DNA of 64,000 nucleotides from Tetracentron sinense (Eukaryota; Streptophyta; Magnoliopsida; Trochodendrales; Trochodendraceae), in contig CM026559.1 of assembly GCA_015143295.1 (NCBI GenBank), forward strand, positions 22,272,826 through 22,336,825, given 5' to 3'. The translations under genes and the position numbers were made by a program. Below, piece after piece: positions 1-10,734 of the stretch (positions within the stretch are counted from its first letter, which is position 1; each line of letters starts with the position of its first letter). The notes beneath the pieces are model-generated. The model was not told the DNA's origin and did not search any database. It worked only from the letters and a program-made list of their open reading frames with translations.

Positions 1-356
1 TTCGAAGAATGCCCAATCATGGTTTTGAGAACCACAACAATTTTAATGTGAATCTTCAAAGGAGAGTTGAGGTCCTAGTGGAGAAGTCTAGGAGTTTGTG
101 TAAAGATGTGATGAAAATGGTTCATAACTCTAGACAGTGGCATGGTCATGACACTCCTCATGTTAGATATAGAGGAGGTAACAGGGAGAACCATAATGCC
201 AGCCATAATTCTAGGACTCAATCATAGAAAAGGAGGAATAGGAGGAAGAGGCAAAAGGTCATACCTAACTCAACTGAAACGGTTAGAGACCAAAGGGTCA
301 ATCAAACTGCTAAAACTGTTTGGATGAGAAAGGAAGACCTGAAGGGCTTCACTTAG
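1..356 (+). pseudogene. 3' end of gag, family A copy 1
   Basis: The first reading frame (start near 9) begins MPNHGFENHNN and continues the frame that follows the CCHC knuckle in the complete copy. It is basic and Asn/His/Arg rich, as expected for the gag C-terminus of Sirevirus-like copia elements. The region ends with a WMRKEDLKGF-like stretch near 325-355, where related autonomous elements enter the protease. Here a stop follows and no protease is found. Small frame breaks separate the segments, so it is scored as broken. Confidence 0.65.
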
Positions 357-2114
357 CCCATGCCTGTCATAGCCTAGGGTGTGCTGTTAGCGTTCTATCT
401 TGTCCTAGTGCTATGCTAATTGTGTATACTAGTTTTTTTTTTGTGTTTATTTGCTTTGGTATGTTTTTCTGTTTTCTTTCTTTCAAAAAATCCAAAAACA
501 TTGAAAAACCATAAAATCCAAAAAGATTTTTTTCATGTTGCCCTTTCTTGACTTGCATGATCTGCATTCCTTGTGTGATTTTTATTTCTATACTTGTCCA
601 GGGTTGAACATGAGTTTGTTACTGATTGAGGATATATCACCTTTATAGTCTCTTGGTTAGGCTGAAAATTAGACCGATTTTATCTTGAACAGTTAGAGAC
701 TTATTCATGTGTGTATACTTCATAAATTTCACATGTACTCTGACTGATTCTATTGAGAGGTCTATTTTCCAATCTGTAGGTGTATGGCTTATCCCAATAG
801 TGTGACCTTGGATGACTAATCTAGAATGACCATATTTGTTAGTCATCCCCATTTTGTGTATCTTCCATGAGCTAAAATTGTTACAATGAAAAGGGCTACC
901 TACTGGGATAGTGTGAAAGTCACTATTGGATGCAAACAGTATGAAATGGCTACCTAGGCGGACAGTAGGTATCTATCTGGGTCACTAAAGTGAAAGCCCC
1001 TGCTGCTAATAGTTATGACTACCTACCCGGATAGTGTGAAAGCCATCATTGCATGAAAAGATATGATCAGATAAAGATCATCAAAAGAAATCTTACAAAC
1101 TGGAGGTATTTGACCAAAAATAAAAAGAAAAATATTGAGTCAAATAAAATGGATAAAGGAGCACTAAAATATAAAAAATCATCATATCTAGATCTAACTA
1201 GGTTTGACTTCTAAGATGTATGTCTTCGGGAGTCCCCTTAATGGTTAATGTCATATCCTTGGAAAGGAAAAGAAACCTTGATCTAGTATCTAGTCCGACC
1301 ACCACTACACACAATGCTTCACTTTTGAACTGTTCACTAAATGTGTCTAAGTGAATTGGCTATGATTTAGCATTCTGTGAGATTTAGTTAGATGTGTATC
1401 CTCAGTCGGACTAACTAACCATGTTCTTCATTGGATTTGTAATTGTAAATTACTACTGCTTGGAATGCTTTTGATGCATGTTTGTGTGGCACATGATATT
1501 TTTTTGTAATATTTTTTGTGTGTGTTTCTTTCTTTGGCATGAGCCTTTCTAGCATAAGTGCCCTGTTTTTTTGGTGGTATCCTTGATCTGAGGGAGAGAA
1601 GATTAGGGTGAGTTGTTGAGAGGGAGTTTGTGCTTGAGTAGTTGAGGGGGAGTTTGTGTTTTATATTTCTATCTTGTTCCCCGCTTTTTAGTCCCCTCAT
1701 TATCTGCATTTGATTGGTTGTACTGTGGTTGCCTTGATATTTCTCTTTTTTTTAATTGGTATTTTTTTGGAATATTGGCTTCCTGCCTTCCTTTGGCAAT
1801 TGTGCCAAAAAGGGGGAGAATGTTGGGTTTCATTTCCCAAGTTCAGTACATTCTTTGCTTCACCTGTGGTTACTTATTTTCATATTCCACACATGCTTCA
1901 CTGGGTGTTTTGTTTATGAGCATGTGCAGGTGCAAGGTTGCAGCAGAAATAATTTCCTTGACAAGAGCTTCAGTGTATCTATTTAAGATGATTTGTCAAT
2001 TGGTGTCATATAAGAGTGTTGGAGTCATGTAATGTCCTAATTCACCATTTTGATGAGTTTGGGTGAGTTTGTGTCAAGTCATGTACTTAAGTTTGGTTTT
2101 GCCATGGAATTGCC
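357..2114 (+). other. Long non-coding internal region of family A copy 1
   Basis: About 1.75 kb without a believable reading frame. It occupies the place where pol should be. Positions 889-1050 hold a threefold motif of the type CTACCTA.C.GGATAGTGTGAAAG. Near 1600-1830 there are several PPT-like purine runs (GAGGGGGAGTTTGTG; AAAAAGGGGGAGAATG). Multiple PPT copies before the 3' LTR are a recognised feature of Sireviruses. The whole stretch is conserved in the other copy, about 10735-12500 in reverse. Confidence 0.6.
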
Positions 2115-2126
2115 AAAGGGGGAGAT
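2115..2126 (+). other. Polypurine tract of family A copy 1
   Basis: AAAGGGGGAGAT lies directly before the LTR start TGTAAAGTTC, the expected place of the primer for plus-strand DNA synthesis. Confidence 0.85.
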
Positions 2127-3562
2127 TGTAAAGTTCATGTTTTTTGTGTTGGCATATTCCGGTGTCAAAACAAGTGAGTCTAGGTGTCTAGGTGTGTATC
2201 TTGTGTCATGATCTTCAAGCATCCATGCCAAAGCGAAGATGAAGCCCAAAGAAGATCGGTTGATCCACTCGGGTGATCATTTCTTTCATAGGATGGTAAG
2301 TGACCTAGATACCATACTACCATAGGTGGGATTTGACTTAGAATTATCTTACGGACCCTAGGTGATGAGATAAACAGTGCAAAACTTGTTTTAAAATCTG
2401 AAATTTTTCAAAAAACCAAGGTTACATGTTTTGGGTGTATCTCACAAACCGTAGCTTGGATTTTGCTCTATAATATGTCAAAATGACCGCATCAAAAAGA
2501 GCTACAACTTTTATGAAGGGTATAAGACCCAAAAATGAAGTTTGAAATTCAGGTTGGCCTCAGGGTCGACCCTGGGTATAGAAAATTTTGTATGACAAAA
2601 TTGGGCAGAGAGTAGGTTTTGTGAGGGTCAACCCTGAGGACCATCCAGTCGACTGAAAGGCACCATCCGGTCGACCAAATGTGCCCCATGGGTCGACCCT
2701 AATATGAGATTTTTTCCTATTTTCATTTTTCTTGCTATTTTTCACTTTTGGCAACTTCCATACTTGGTTTTTGAGTTCCCTATTTATGGTGAACCTTTCT
2801 AGTTCGTGTGAGACAACTTTGGGAGAGTATAGAGAGGGTTTTTAACTCCTTCTAGAGTTCATAAAAGCTCTGGAATATTATTGTTCTCCTTCCCTTGGTT
2901 AGCTTCCTTCAACCTAGAGTTTGCAAGCCTAAAGCTACAATTTCGCTTGTTTGGATTTGTCCTTTGAAGGAGTCCATCTAGGTATTGATTTATATCAAAC
3001 CATCAACCCATTCTGGATAGAACACCTTGGCTAGAGTGTTCCGGAGCCTTTGCAAAGGAGATCAATTCGAGAAGGATCGTGGTTTATTGATTTGGTCGGT
3101 GGATTCCGAAGCCGTCATTGACAGAGATCGATCGGAAGATCGTGGACTGTTTTCAAGACACAAAGAGAAGTACGAGCTGCTGCGGTTGATCACGGGACTT
3201 GAGAGTACGTGGTGAATTTTCGATGCGTGGAGGACTATGAACTGAAGGATCGAGGTGTCGAGTCCGAAGGAGTCAAGTTCGAGTCTTGTAAGTTCTTGTT
3301 TACTTTGTCTTAGTGGATTCTCATGGCTGGACTAGGTCCCGTGGTTTTTCCCGGAAGGGTTTCCACGTAAAAATCCTTGTGTTGTGGTTTGCTTGGTTTT
3401 CCTTATTCCGCACTTGATTATCATCTTCCCTTGAGTTAAATAACTTAATTTAAAAACATCAAAAAGGGTAGACAGACTATTAGGGAAACCTAACCAACAC
3501 CTCGAACTTGTAGATTATTAACTCAAACATAGATTTGGGATTCACCGAATTTTGATATTTCA
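2127..3562 (+). repeat. 3' LTR of family A copy 1 (1436 bp)
   Basis: Starts TGTAAAG and ends GATATTTCA, matching the complementary ends of the LTRs at 9024-10722 and 14468-16167. It is about 260 bp shorter than those, mainly because it has only one copy of an approximately 190-bp segment that is tandemly doubled in them. GGTCGACC-type palindromes occur at 2561-2700 (perfect 14-mer CAGGGTCGACCCTG at 2561-2574), followed by a TATA-like CTATTTATGG near 2780. Confidence 0.85.
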
Positions 3563-4030
3563 AAGTGACATTTTTGGCTGGATAAAACCAAGTCGAGGAG
3601 CCATCTCGGCTTGGATACACCCATTCTCCATTTCGTGCCATTCGATTTGATTTTTCAAAATGTTTTATGCAAAACTCATAGAACATTCAAAAATTTCAAA
3701 AGCGCCCCTCAACTTTTCAAAATTTAAAGAAAGTATTTAACTGAAAATTATTTTTGAATATTAAAATAATATCACATTTTTAAAATGGCAACATCTTAGT
3801 AGATTACCCAGTCAAAGCCCAAGACTCCAGATCAAATTCTATTTCGGAAAGCACTGGAAATGTTACCCGACGTAAACAGTTTAGATTGCCCTTTTGCTAG
3901 GCAGTAGAGGAATCGAATCCAACCCAGCCCAATTTGATATGGGTTAGGGTTCATTAGCTCGTAGATCGGGTTTAGGTACACTTAAGGGTTTTCTTAGGCC
4001 ACAACGCTGGCTAACAGTGTTAGTATTTGT
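3563..4030. other. Unassigned intergenic stretch
   Basis: No gene, RNA or repeat border could be recognised. The first five bases, AAGTG, are the expected place of the target duplication of the preceding element, but the partner is outside the window. Confidence 0.4.
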
Positions 4031-4636
4031 TCATTGGTTACTGGTTAGAAGTAGGGGTGTTATCAAGCTGAGCCGAGCCGAGTAGTACAGTGTTTAGGCT
4101 CGACTTATTGCACTCAACAGTTGTTCAAGTTCGGCTCAAACTTGACTCCGACTCCTTAGCCTGTGTTAAAGTTCGGCTCGTAAAATGTATCATAAAATTA
4201 AGCTCAACTCAGCTCGAGTATATAAAAAAATATTATAATTCACTTAGGCTAAGCTCAAGCTCGGCTCGTCAACTCAAGCTTCAGAGCAAAGCCAACCTCT
4301 ATTGGATTGGCTTGCAATTGGTAACTTTTGTAACTCATTCTCTCTCTCTCATTACTATTTTATAGGCCAACTTTCTCTAGGCCGTTGTTCTTTTACCAAC
4401 ATAGGACTAAACTCCCCTTTGGTGAATGGGAACACACATGACCCCATAGCTCTTTCACCCTTAACGAGCTTTTATCAAGCCAAGTAGGGGTGTGGTCAAG
4501 ATCGACTCATTAAATAAACGAGCTTCAAAATGTGTTCAAGCTTGACTTGTTAAATAAAATAAACAAACAAACTCGAGCTTTTATCGAGCTGAGCTTGAGC
4601 TATTCACGAGCACCCAAGTTCCTTAACCACCCCTAA
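4031..4636. repeat. GCTCG-rich non-autonomous repeat with TAGGGGTG-like ends
   Basis: Starts near TAGGGGTGTTAT and ends near ACCACCCCTAA, so the ends are roughly inverted. The interior is dominated by degenerate GAGCCGAGC / GCTCGAGCTC words. An internal TAGGGGTGTGG at about 4486 suggests two adjacent units. Ends of the type (C/T)AGGGGTG resemble hAT terminal repeats, but no transposase or clear TSD is seen. A similar sequence lies at 60120-60635. Confidence 0.4.
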
Positions 4637-4947
4637 TTTAGAAATCTGGTATTTGAAGCCGGGATAAACGGTGGGTTCACACTTGTGGTGTAGAGCCAAG
4701 AAACCCAATCACCTAGTTGGTGAATAGTGTTTGTGAATAGTGATTTTTTGTCAAAAAGGGTCTTCTATGTGTTATGATGTGAATTATGAATAAAAGGAGT
4801 TGGAACCAAAAATATATATACGTATATGGGTGTTAAGCCAAAGAAAAAGAGTGGAAGCACTCTTAGTAAGTTAAAGGAAGAGTGAAATCACTGTAAGTGT
4901 GAAAAAGGGGGGAAAAAAAAAGAGAAATGGCCAAGTTCTGCAAAGGC

Positions 4948-5125
4948 CGGTCGACCGACTATCACAAAAAATCCTAAAATGGGATAATAGTGAGTTGGTT
5001 GTGTGGGGCCAGTCGACCACCCCTCAAGGCCGGTCTACCGACTGTATGGTTTTTGGCCACAATAGGCTAACAATAAGGTTTTTCCCCAAGGTCGGTCGAC
5101 CGCCCCTCTTAGCCAGTCGACCGGG
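4948..5125 (+). promoter_or_regulatory. Palindrome cluster upstream of the TATA box, LTR C
   Basis: CGGTCGACCG occurs as a perfect palindrome at 4948-4957 and 5093-5102. Imperfect relatives lie at about 5010-5020 (CCAGTCGACC), 5030-5042 (CCGGTCTACCG) and 5113-5124 (CCAGTCGACCGG). The TATA box follows about 80 bases later. The function is not known; upstream binding sites or hairpins are both possible. Confidence 0.6.
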
Positions 5126-5201
5126 CACCCGAACTTTTGTCCAGTTTGGTCTGTTGAACCATTTCAATAAGAGTAGGATGGTCTTTTGACCACCCTTTTG
5201 C

Positions 5202-5208
5202 CTATAAA
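5202..5208 (+). promoter_or_regulatory. TATA box of LTR C
   Basis: TATAAAT in the context GCCTATAAATCCACAA. The same place in the second LTR copy (18253-18259) keeps it. Transcription would start near 5230-5240. Confidence 0.6.
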
Positions 5209-6364
5209 TCCACAAATTTGTGAGTTAGGGTTTCATAAACCCTCAAGACGACCTAAGAGAGTTCTAAGAGAAGAATTTAGAAAAGAAGAAAAGGGAAGGC
5301 TAAGGGTTTTGACCAAGCGATCTTGGGTGATCAAAGGGGAGCCTATTCTTGATTCCACAACCCTTCTTCAAGCTTGGATCTCATCTTCTCAAGCTTTTCC
5401 TTAAATCCTCAACGTAAGAACATTCTACTACCTAACTTTGTTATGATACAAAGATTGGAAAAAGGATTAAATAGATGATTTTGAGTAGGATTTGTAAGTA
5501 CTACTACTATCTAACTTAGTTATGATACAAAGATTGAAAAGAGGATTAAATGGATGATTTTGAGTTGGATTTGCAAATACACTCTACTAGATGACTTTAT
5601 TATGATTCAATATTGTAAATAAGGGTTTTAAGATTGGGTTTTTCAATAAAAGGATAAATATGTGTTACGCTTGTATATGATTGTGATTTCCTCCAACAAA
5701 CTATGATACTAAGTATGATGTAGATGAATTAGGCTCAAAAGGCCAAGATTATTGCAATGCAATGCCATGAATGAAGGTGTTCTCTGTTTTAGGAATTTTT
5801 CATGTATATTATGATGCTCACAAGCACTCCACGCACTCTATGTTTTACATGACCGAGGTTTTCTGATAAGCATGATATTTCAAGAATCATAAGAAGGTTT
5901 TTTATAAGGAAAATTCATAAGCAGAAGCATAAGTTCATAAGCATTGACAATGCCAAACTTTGGGTTGATATTTCTAAGATCGGTTACCTCGTGCTCACAA
6001 GGATCATGTCCGAGATCTTGTATAAACTCCAAGGATCATAAGTCTCGCAAGGCTTCTAAGAATTCATAAGAAATGCGTAAGTCTAAGATCGGTTACAAGG
6101 CTCATAATTGCTCACAAGATCCATGGATCATGGCTAAGATCCTATATAAGTCTCCAAGAATCATAAGGCTGACAAGGATCATAAGCTCACAAGGAACTCA
6201 CAAGAACTCATAAGGCATACACAAGGTGTTTTTGTTTTCCACGAAAGATAAGATTTGACGAAAGGTTTTCCATGATAGGTTTTAAGCATAAATTTTTTGA
6301 ATGGTATTCCTTTAAGTACTTGCATGCGATATTATTGTTTTATAGCATTGTTAGTTGATAGTTT

Positions 6365-6411
6365 GTGCTCCCTGAGTATTCCATGCTCAACCATACATTT
6401 TATTTCGGCAG
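6365..6411 (+). promoter_or_regulatory. Hairpin plus splice-acceptor-like site in LTR C
   Basis: CTGAG (6372-6376) can pair with CTCA(A/G) (6385-6389), framed by GTGC/ATAC in place of GTAC/GTAC seen in other copies. A T-rich stretch and CGGCAG end at 6411. The arrangement recurs at 24920-24966, 48899-48944 and 51549-51594. Confidence 0.5.
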
Positions 6412-6536
6412 GTCAGTTCGACAATTTTCATCCCAGTCTGTGGGTCGAGGAGGACTACGAAGAGGAGGAACCGACAAAGACTCATCCAGTAGAGGATAGG
6501 AACCTTGACAGGTGGCCTTATACTGGTTATTATTGA
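6412..6536 (+). CDS. Conserved LTR-encoded acidic peptide segment, copy C1
   Basis: After the AG at 6411 there are 29 bases and then a TGG codon that opens LWVEEDYEEEEP; the frame ends WPYTGYY and a TGA at 6536. Copies C2, E4, E5 and H keep the TGG-Val/Ile-Glu-Glu core; C2, E4 and E5 also keep the xWPYxxYY/C ending and stop. Many differences between copies are third-base changes (TAC/TAT, CTT/TTG, CCT/CCA), which points to coding constraint in an ancestor. No ATG begins the frame inside this segment, so translation would need a spliced upstream exon. The upstream frame is not conserved. Function unknown. Confidence 0.45.
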
Positions 6537-6787
6537 GAGTGTGTGAGAGAGAGATTACATTTGTATTTTGATGAATGGACATGTCTACTCTTGTTTTGGT
6601 TTATGTATTGTACAAACTTGAAATATAGTCATATGTATAAAAGAAAATTTTAAGTTTATGCTTCCGTACTATTTCATGTTTCCGCTATGTTATGCCTTGA
6701 ATATTTATACAGGATGGTTTAGTATCGGCTATAGCACATCACGAGTAAAAGTATCCCTAACTCCTAGGGGTATTTTGGGTCTCGACA

Positions 6788-7300
6788 GAGGTGGTATCAA
6801 AGCTAAGGCATTAGGTTCACTAGGGTTAGGTTATTGTGGTTCTCTGGATTGAAATTAGAACTGAGATGAATTATAACTTTATGTATGATACCAAAGTAGG
6901 TATCATATCAGAGCCAAGGCATTAAGTCCCTAAGTTAAAATGTTCTCTGAGTTGAACTTAGAACTCAGGTGAATTCTAAATGATAAGTCTAATACCAGAG
7001 TTGGTATCAACATTAGGTTCTCTAGGGTCACTTAGAATCCGATACCTAGATGAAAAAAAGACATTAGGATGAGGAATGAGTCGCATTCTAAGTATAGACT
7101 GATTATTTAGTCTTAGTCCATAACCGGGTAAAACTAAACCAATCTTGTGTCTTAGCAAGCTAACCTTAAGTATGTTATTATGTTATGAGTGGTATGCAGT
7201 GATTTATGCTTTATGTCTTATAAACGTTTTATGCTCAATGTATTATTATGTTCGGTAAAGTTTGGTTTCCAAGTCAGACTCATGTTTTGCTACTGTTCTC
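6788..7300 (+). other. PBS and leader of gypsy element C, with tandem near-copies
   Basis: The PBS TGGTATCAAAGC (6792-6803) follows the LTR by four bases and is one base different from the usual plant PBS for initiator tRNA-Met. Segments starting near 6788, 6895 and 6998 repeat the order TGGTATCA / GGCATTA or CATTAGGT / CTCT(A/G)GG / GAACTGAG-type sequence, so the leader seems to be tandemly repeated two to three times with decay. Confidence 0.6.
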
Positions 7301-7310
7301 AGGATTTATC

Positions 7311-7768
7311 ATGAGACGTGATGATCGGGGTCGCGGTTACCAGACTAGGAGTAACGGTAATGGAGGAGACCCTCCACCGGGTGATGAATAGCCTGACATA
7401 TCTCAGCTGCTAAATACTATGGTCGAGACCATAACCATGCTAGCAGCCAGACAGCCTACTGCTGCTACTGCGCTGGTGCATCCACCTCCTACACATCATA
7501 CTCAGGACTCGAGGCATTCTGAAGGCTCCATTTTCCTACCTTCTATGGGACTTCAGACCCCATGGTTGTAGAGGCATGAATTATGCAACTTGAGAAGATC
7601 TTCCATGCTCTTTGCTGCACAAATGAGTAGAGAGTAGACTGGGCTACCTTCATGATGGAAGGTGAAACCAATCATTGGTGGAGAGCTGCACTGAGGCAGA
7701 GAGACATTGTCAGGGCAGGAGAGTCATGGTCTTGGGGAGAATTCCTTGATACCTTCTATGGGGAGTAT
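7311..7768 (+). pseudogene. Ty3/gypsy gag fragment (element C), cut by element G
   Basis: An ATG at 7311 opens MRRDDRGRGYQTRS. The frame soon breaks, but other frames still show a retrotransposon gag domain: a F-Y-G-T-S-D-P-like stretch, then LEKIFHALCCTNE, WATFMMEGETNHWW, and SWGEFLDTFYGEY. Several stops (near 7388, 7568, 7628) and at least one frameshift are visible. The domain stops at 7768, where the LTR of copia element G begins. The remaining gag and pol of element C are missing. Confidence 0.75.
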
Positions 7769-9023
7769 TGAAGGGAATCCAGATAAAAAATTTATGCGGA
7801 ATACTGGATCCCGAGGATCTTTACACCATAGAATACAAATAATTCTATCTATATGTTTAGATAATTACTTTGGTGAATGATGTTCACCGGTGAAGCAAAA
7901 ACCAACTCGAACCGTCAGAACTCTTTCTAGAGATTTCTCGTTGAAATACTTGAAGCTCGATCTTTGTTCTTCACTATCCCCACGAAGCCTTTGAATCTTT
8001 TCTTGGTCTTGAAGAAATAAAGAAGAGAAGAAGAGATGTTGGTGTAGACTTTCTATCACTCAAACACTAAGGGTTCAAAACCCTAGCTTCAAAACTTGAA
8101 AACACCAAAGGGGAGGGCTCATGAAATTGGAGGGAGAGAGACCTCCCTTGTAGAGGCTCATGGTTTTTGAAGAGGGGAGAAAAAAATTAATGATTAATTA
8201 TTTCTCCTACGGTTGGGGATTTTATAGAGATTAGAATCTTATTCTAATCCTACACAAATTAGGAAACATCCCTTTTTAGATAGTTACTAAATAATTGAAT
8301 TCCAATTAATTCATAATTAATTAGTTGTTACAAACCTTTTAATTTGAGATTCCTTTTCCTAAAAGGATTCCATAATTAAAGGGGGGGTGTAACTAATTCC
8401 TAGATTTTAGGAATCCCAACAACCTAACAAACTCCTAACAATTAGGAATGAAAATCCAATTAGGAAACCCCACAATGGGATGAGCATGAGCTAATGGGGG
8501 ACGTGAGCCCTAGAGGTTCGGTCTCCAAGTTTTAATAAAACTCCATGTTTTTCTCTTTGTTTCTTGTTTACCAAGATTGGAATCTAATCCCATAATTTAA
8601 GGAGTTAATAAACAATAATTATTCAACTAACATTATCCTAATCCAATTAAGAAACACCAATTAAGTGGGTGCCCCACCCTAGGGTTTTAATCCATAGGCT
8701 TGAGCCCACTAATAAGCTCCATATTTTATGGGTTTAATGGATATGGGTCAAACCCATTTCCCCTTATTTAATGTTAATTAAATAATTATAAATATTATCC
8801 TTTAATTTAAATGAACAATTAATTTAAACCATAGATCAACTTTTAATCCATTTTATTAATGATTAACATTTAATCATTTAATTTATAGATTAACATTTAA
8901 TCTATTATTGAGCTTGTATTTCTTATATGAGCATCTCCACAGATTGCTCTGGGACATTCTAACCCTGGTTTACCCAATGTTATCCCATTGACCCTAAATA
9001 GGAATGACATTGGAATTGCAAGT
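7769..9023 (-). repeat. LTR of copia element G, distal part
   Basis: Begins on the plus strand with TGAAGGGAAT, right at the break in the gypsy gag. A minus-strand TATA box CTATAAAAT lies at about 8219-8228. The last five bases, CAAGT (9019-9023), are the target duplication of element A, and the LTR resumes at 16173. No gene in it; one 64-codon frame (7865-8059, minus) has no recognisable product. Confidence 0.72.
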
Positions 9024-10722
9024 TGAAATAATAAATTCGGTGAATCCCAAATCTATGGTTTGAGTTGAGAATCTCACAAAGTCAAGGGGTTGGTTAGGTT
9101 TCCTTAATTGTTTGTCTACCCTTTTGAATGATTTTAAATTAAGTTATTTAACTCAAGGGAAGATGATAATCAAGTGCAGAAATATAAAGAAACACGCAAA
9201 CCACAACACAAGGATTTTTACGTGAAAACCCTTCCGGGAAAAACCACGGAACCTAGTCCAGCCATGAGAATCCACTAAGACAAAGTAAACAAGAACTTAC
9301 AAGACTCGAACTTGACTCCTTCGGACTCGACACCACGATCCTTCAGTTCTTAGTCATGCACGCCTCAAAAAGTCATCACGTACTCTCAAATCCTGTAATC
9401 AACTGCAGCCACTTTTACTTCTCTTTGTGTCTCAAAAACAGTCCACGATCTTCCAATCGATCTCCGTCAATGACGACTTCGGAATCCACCGACCAAATCA
9501 CTCTACCACGATCCTTCTCGGATCGATTTCCTTCGCAAAGGCTCCGGGATACTCTGACCAAGGTGTTCTATCCAGAACGGGTTGATGGTTTTATATAAAT
9601 CAATACCTAGATGGACTCCTTCAAAGGACAAGTCCAAACAAGCTAAATTGGAACTTTGGGCTTGCAAACTCTAGGTTTTATACACTAACAAAAGGGGAGG
9701 AGAAAAATATATTCCATGGGTTTAATAACCTCTGGAGACACTTAAAAATCCTCTCCACGCACTCCCTAAGTTGTGCTCGACGAAGTGGAAGGGTTCTATA
9801 TAAATAGGGAAGTGAAAACCATCCTTAGAAGTTGCTAAAATAGTTAAAAACCAAAGAAGGAAGAAAGGATTTGCATTAGCAAAACCCACATATCAGGGTC
9901 GACCCATGGGTCGCATTCGGTCAACCAAAAATACACCTTCGGTCGACCAAAAGGTCCCTTTGGGTCGACCCTAAGAAAATCAACATTCTGTTAAAAAACC
10001 CCATACATTTATTTGCCTATTCAGGGTCGACCCAAAACGCCCAGGGTCGACCCTGAGGCTAAAAATGATTTTAAAACATCATTTTCAGCTCTCAGTCTCT
10101 TCACAAAAGTTGTATCTCTTTTCAACGTGGTCGATTTGATATATTATAGAGCAAAATATAAGCTAGGGTTTGTGAGATATGGCCAAAACAAGCAACCTTA
10201 GTTTTTTGAAACAATTTCAGATTTTAAAACAAGTTTTGCACTGTTTATCTCATCACCTAGGTTTTAAAACTTCGTTTTCAGATCATGGTCCCTTTGTTCA
10301 TGTAGCTATTTTTGACACGGTCGATTTGACATATTATAGAGTAAAATATAAGCTACGGTTTGTGAGATATGTGCAAAACAAGCAACCTTGGTTTTTTGAA
10401 AAAATCTCAGCATTGTTAACTTGTTTTGCACTACTTATCTCATCACCTAGAGTCCGTATGATTAGACTAGGACACTTTTACCACCTAAGGCATCATGTTA
10501 GGATCATGCTAGGTTAAATCCTACCTATGGTCACATGGTTTCTAGGTCACTTACCATCCTATGAAGGAAATGATCATCCGAGTGGATCAAGCGATTCTTC
10601 AACGCGCTTCAACTTCACTTGTCGTGGATGCTTGACGACAATGACACAAGAACCACTCCTAGACACCTAGACTCACTTTTTTTGACACCGGAATATGCCA
10701 ATACAAAAACATGGACTTTACA
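9024..10722 (-). repeat. 3' LTR of element A
   Basis: Plus-strand ends TGAAATAATAAATTC and GGACTTTACA. Palindromes of GGTCGACC type lie at 9900-10055 (perfect CAGGGTCGACCCTG at 10042-10055), upstream in the minus sense of a TATA-like stretch near 9797. An approximately 190-bp segment is tandemly doubled (about 10070-10256 and 10262-10452); each unit includes a GGTCGATTTGA(T/C)ATATTATAGAG-like core. Confidence 0.92.
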
Positions 10723-10734
10723 ATCTCTCTCATT
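10723..10734 (-). other. Polypurine tract of element A (altered)
   Basis: On the minus strand GAGAGAGAT precedes the LTR start TGTAAAG. The sister copy has GGGGGAGAT here, so several G bases have changed. Further purine runs lie at about 11030-11042, 11198-11206 and 11250-11262. Confidence 0.6.

Larger units (their letters stand above)
1..3562 (+). mobile_element. Ty1/copia (Sirevirus-type) element, family A copy 1, 5' end outside window
   Basis: The sequence starts in the last part of gag, just after the second zinc knuckle seen in the complete copy at 9024-16167, and runs through a long non-coding region, a polypurine tract and a 3' LTR. Positions 1-2126 match the reverse complement of about 10723-12850 over their whole length, so this is a second copy of the same family in the opposite orientation. 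No protease, integrase or reverse transcriptase is present between the gag end (about 355) and the PPT. The LTR ends at a TTTCA near 3562. The TSD cannot be tested because the left end is off the window. Confidence 0.88.
4650..6787 (+). repeat. 5' LTR of Ty3/gypsy element C
   Basis: The right end is sharp: the LTR ends TCTCGACA at 6787 and is followed by a PBS. The left end is approximate. It shares most of its length with 18016-25343 (less the insertions there). Order inside: palindrome cluster of CGGTCGACCG type (4948-5125), TATA box (5202-5208), leader, splice-donor-like site (GT at 5414), intron-like region with CTCACAAG/CTCATAAG repeats, AG at 6410-6411, short acidic reading frame ending 6536, and the CCCTAACTCCTAGGGG end motif shared with the other gypsy LTRs here. 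The type resembles chromovirus LTRs with a PBS matching initiator tRNA-Met. Confidence 0.82.

Noticed and set aside
1710-2032. Hydrophobic overlapping frames near the PPT of copy 1 as an env-like protein
   Set aside because: Three frames overlap in the same stretch, which contains the PPT-like purine runs; the reverse copy does not keep any of them intact.
5186-5404. 72-codon frame in the leader of LTR C as exon 1 of the acidic peptide gene
   Set aside because: It starts with TTG, not ATG, stops before the donor site, and its phase differs from copy C2, so conservation as an exon is not supported.
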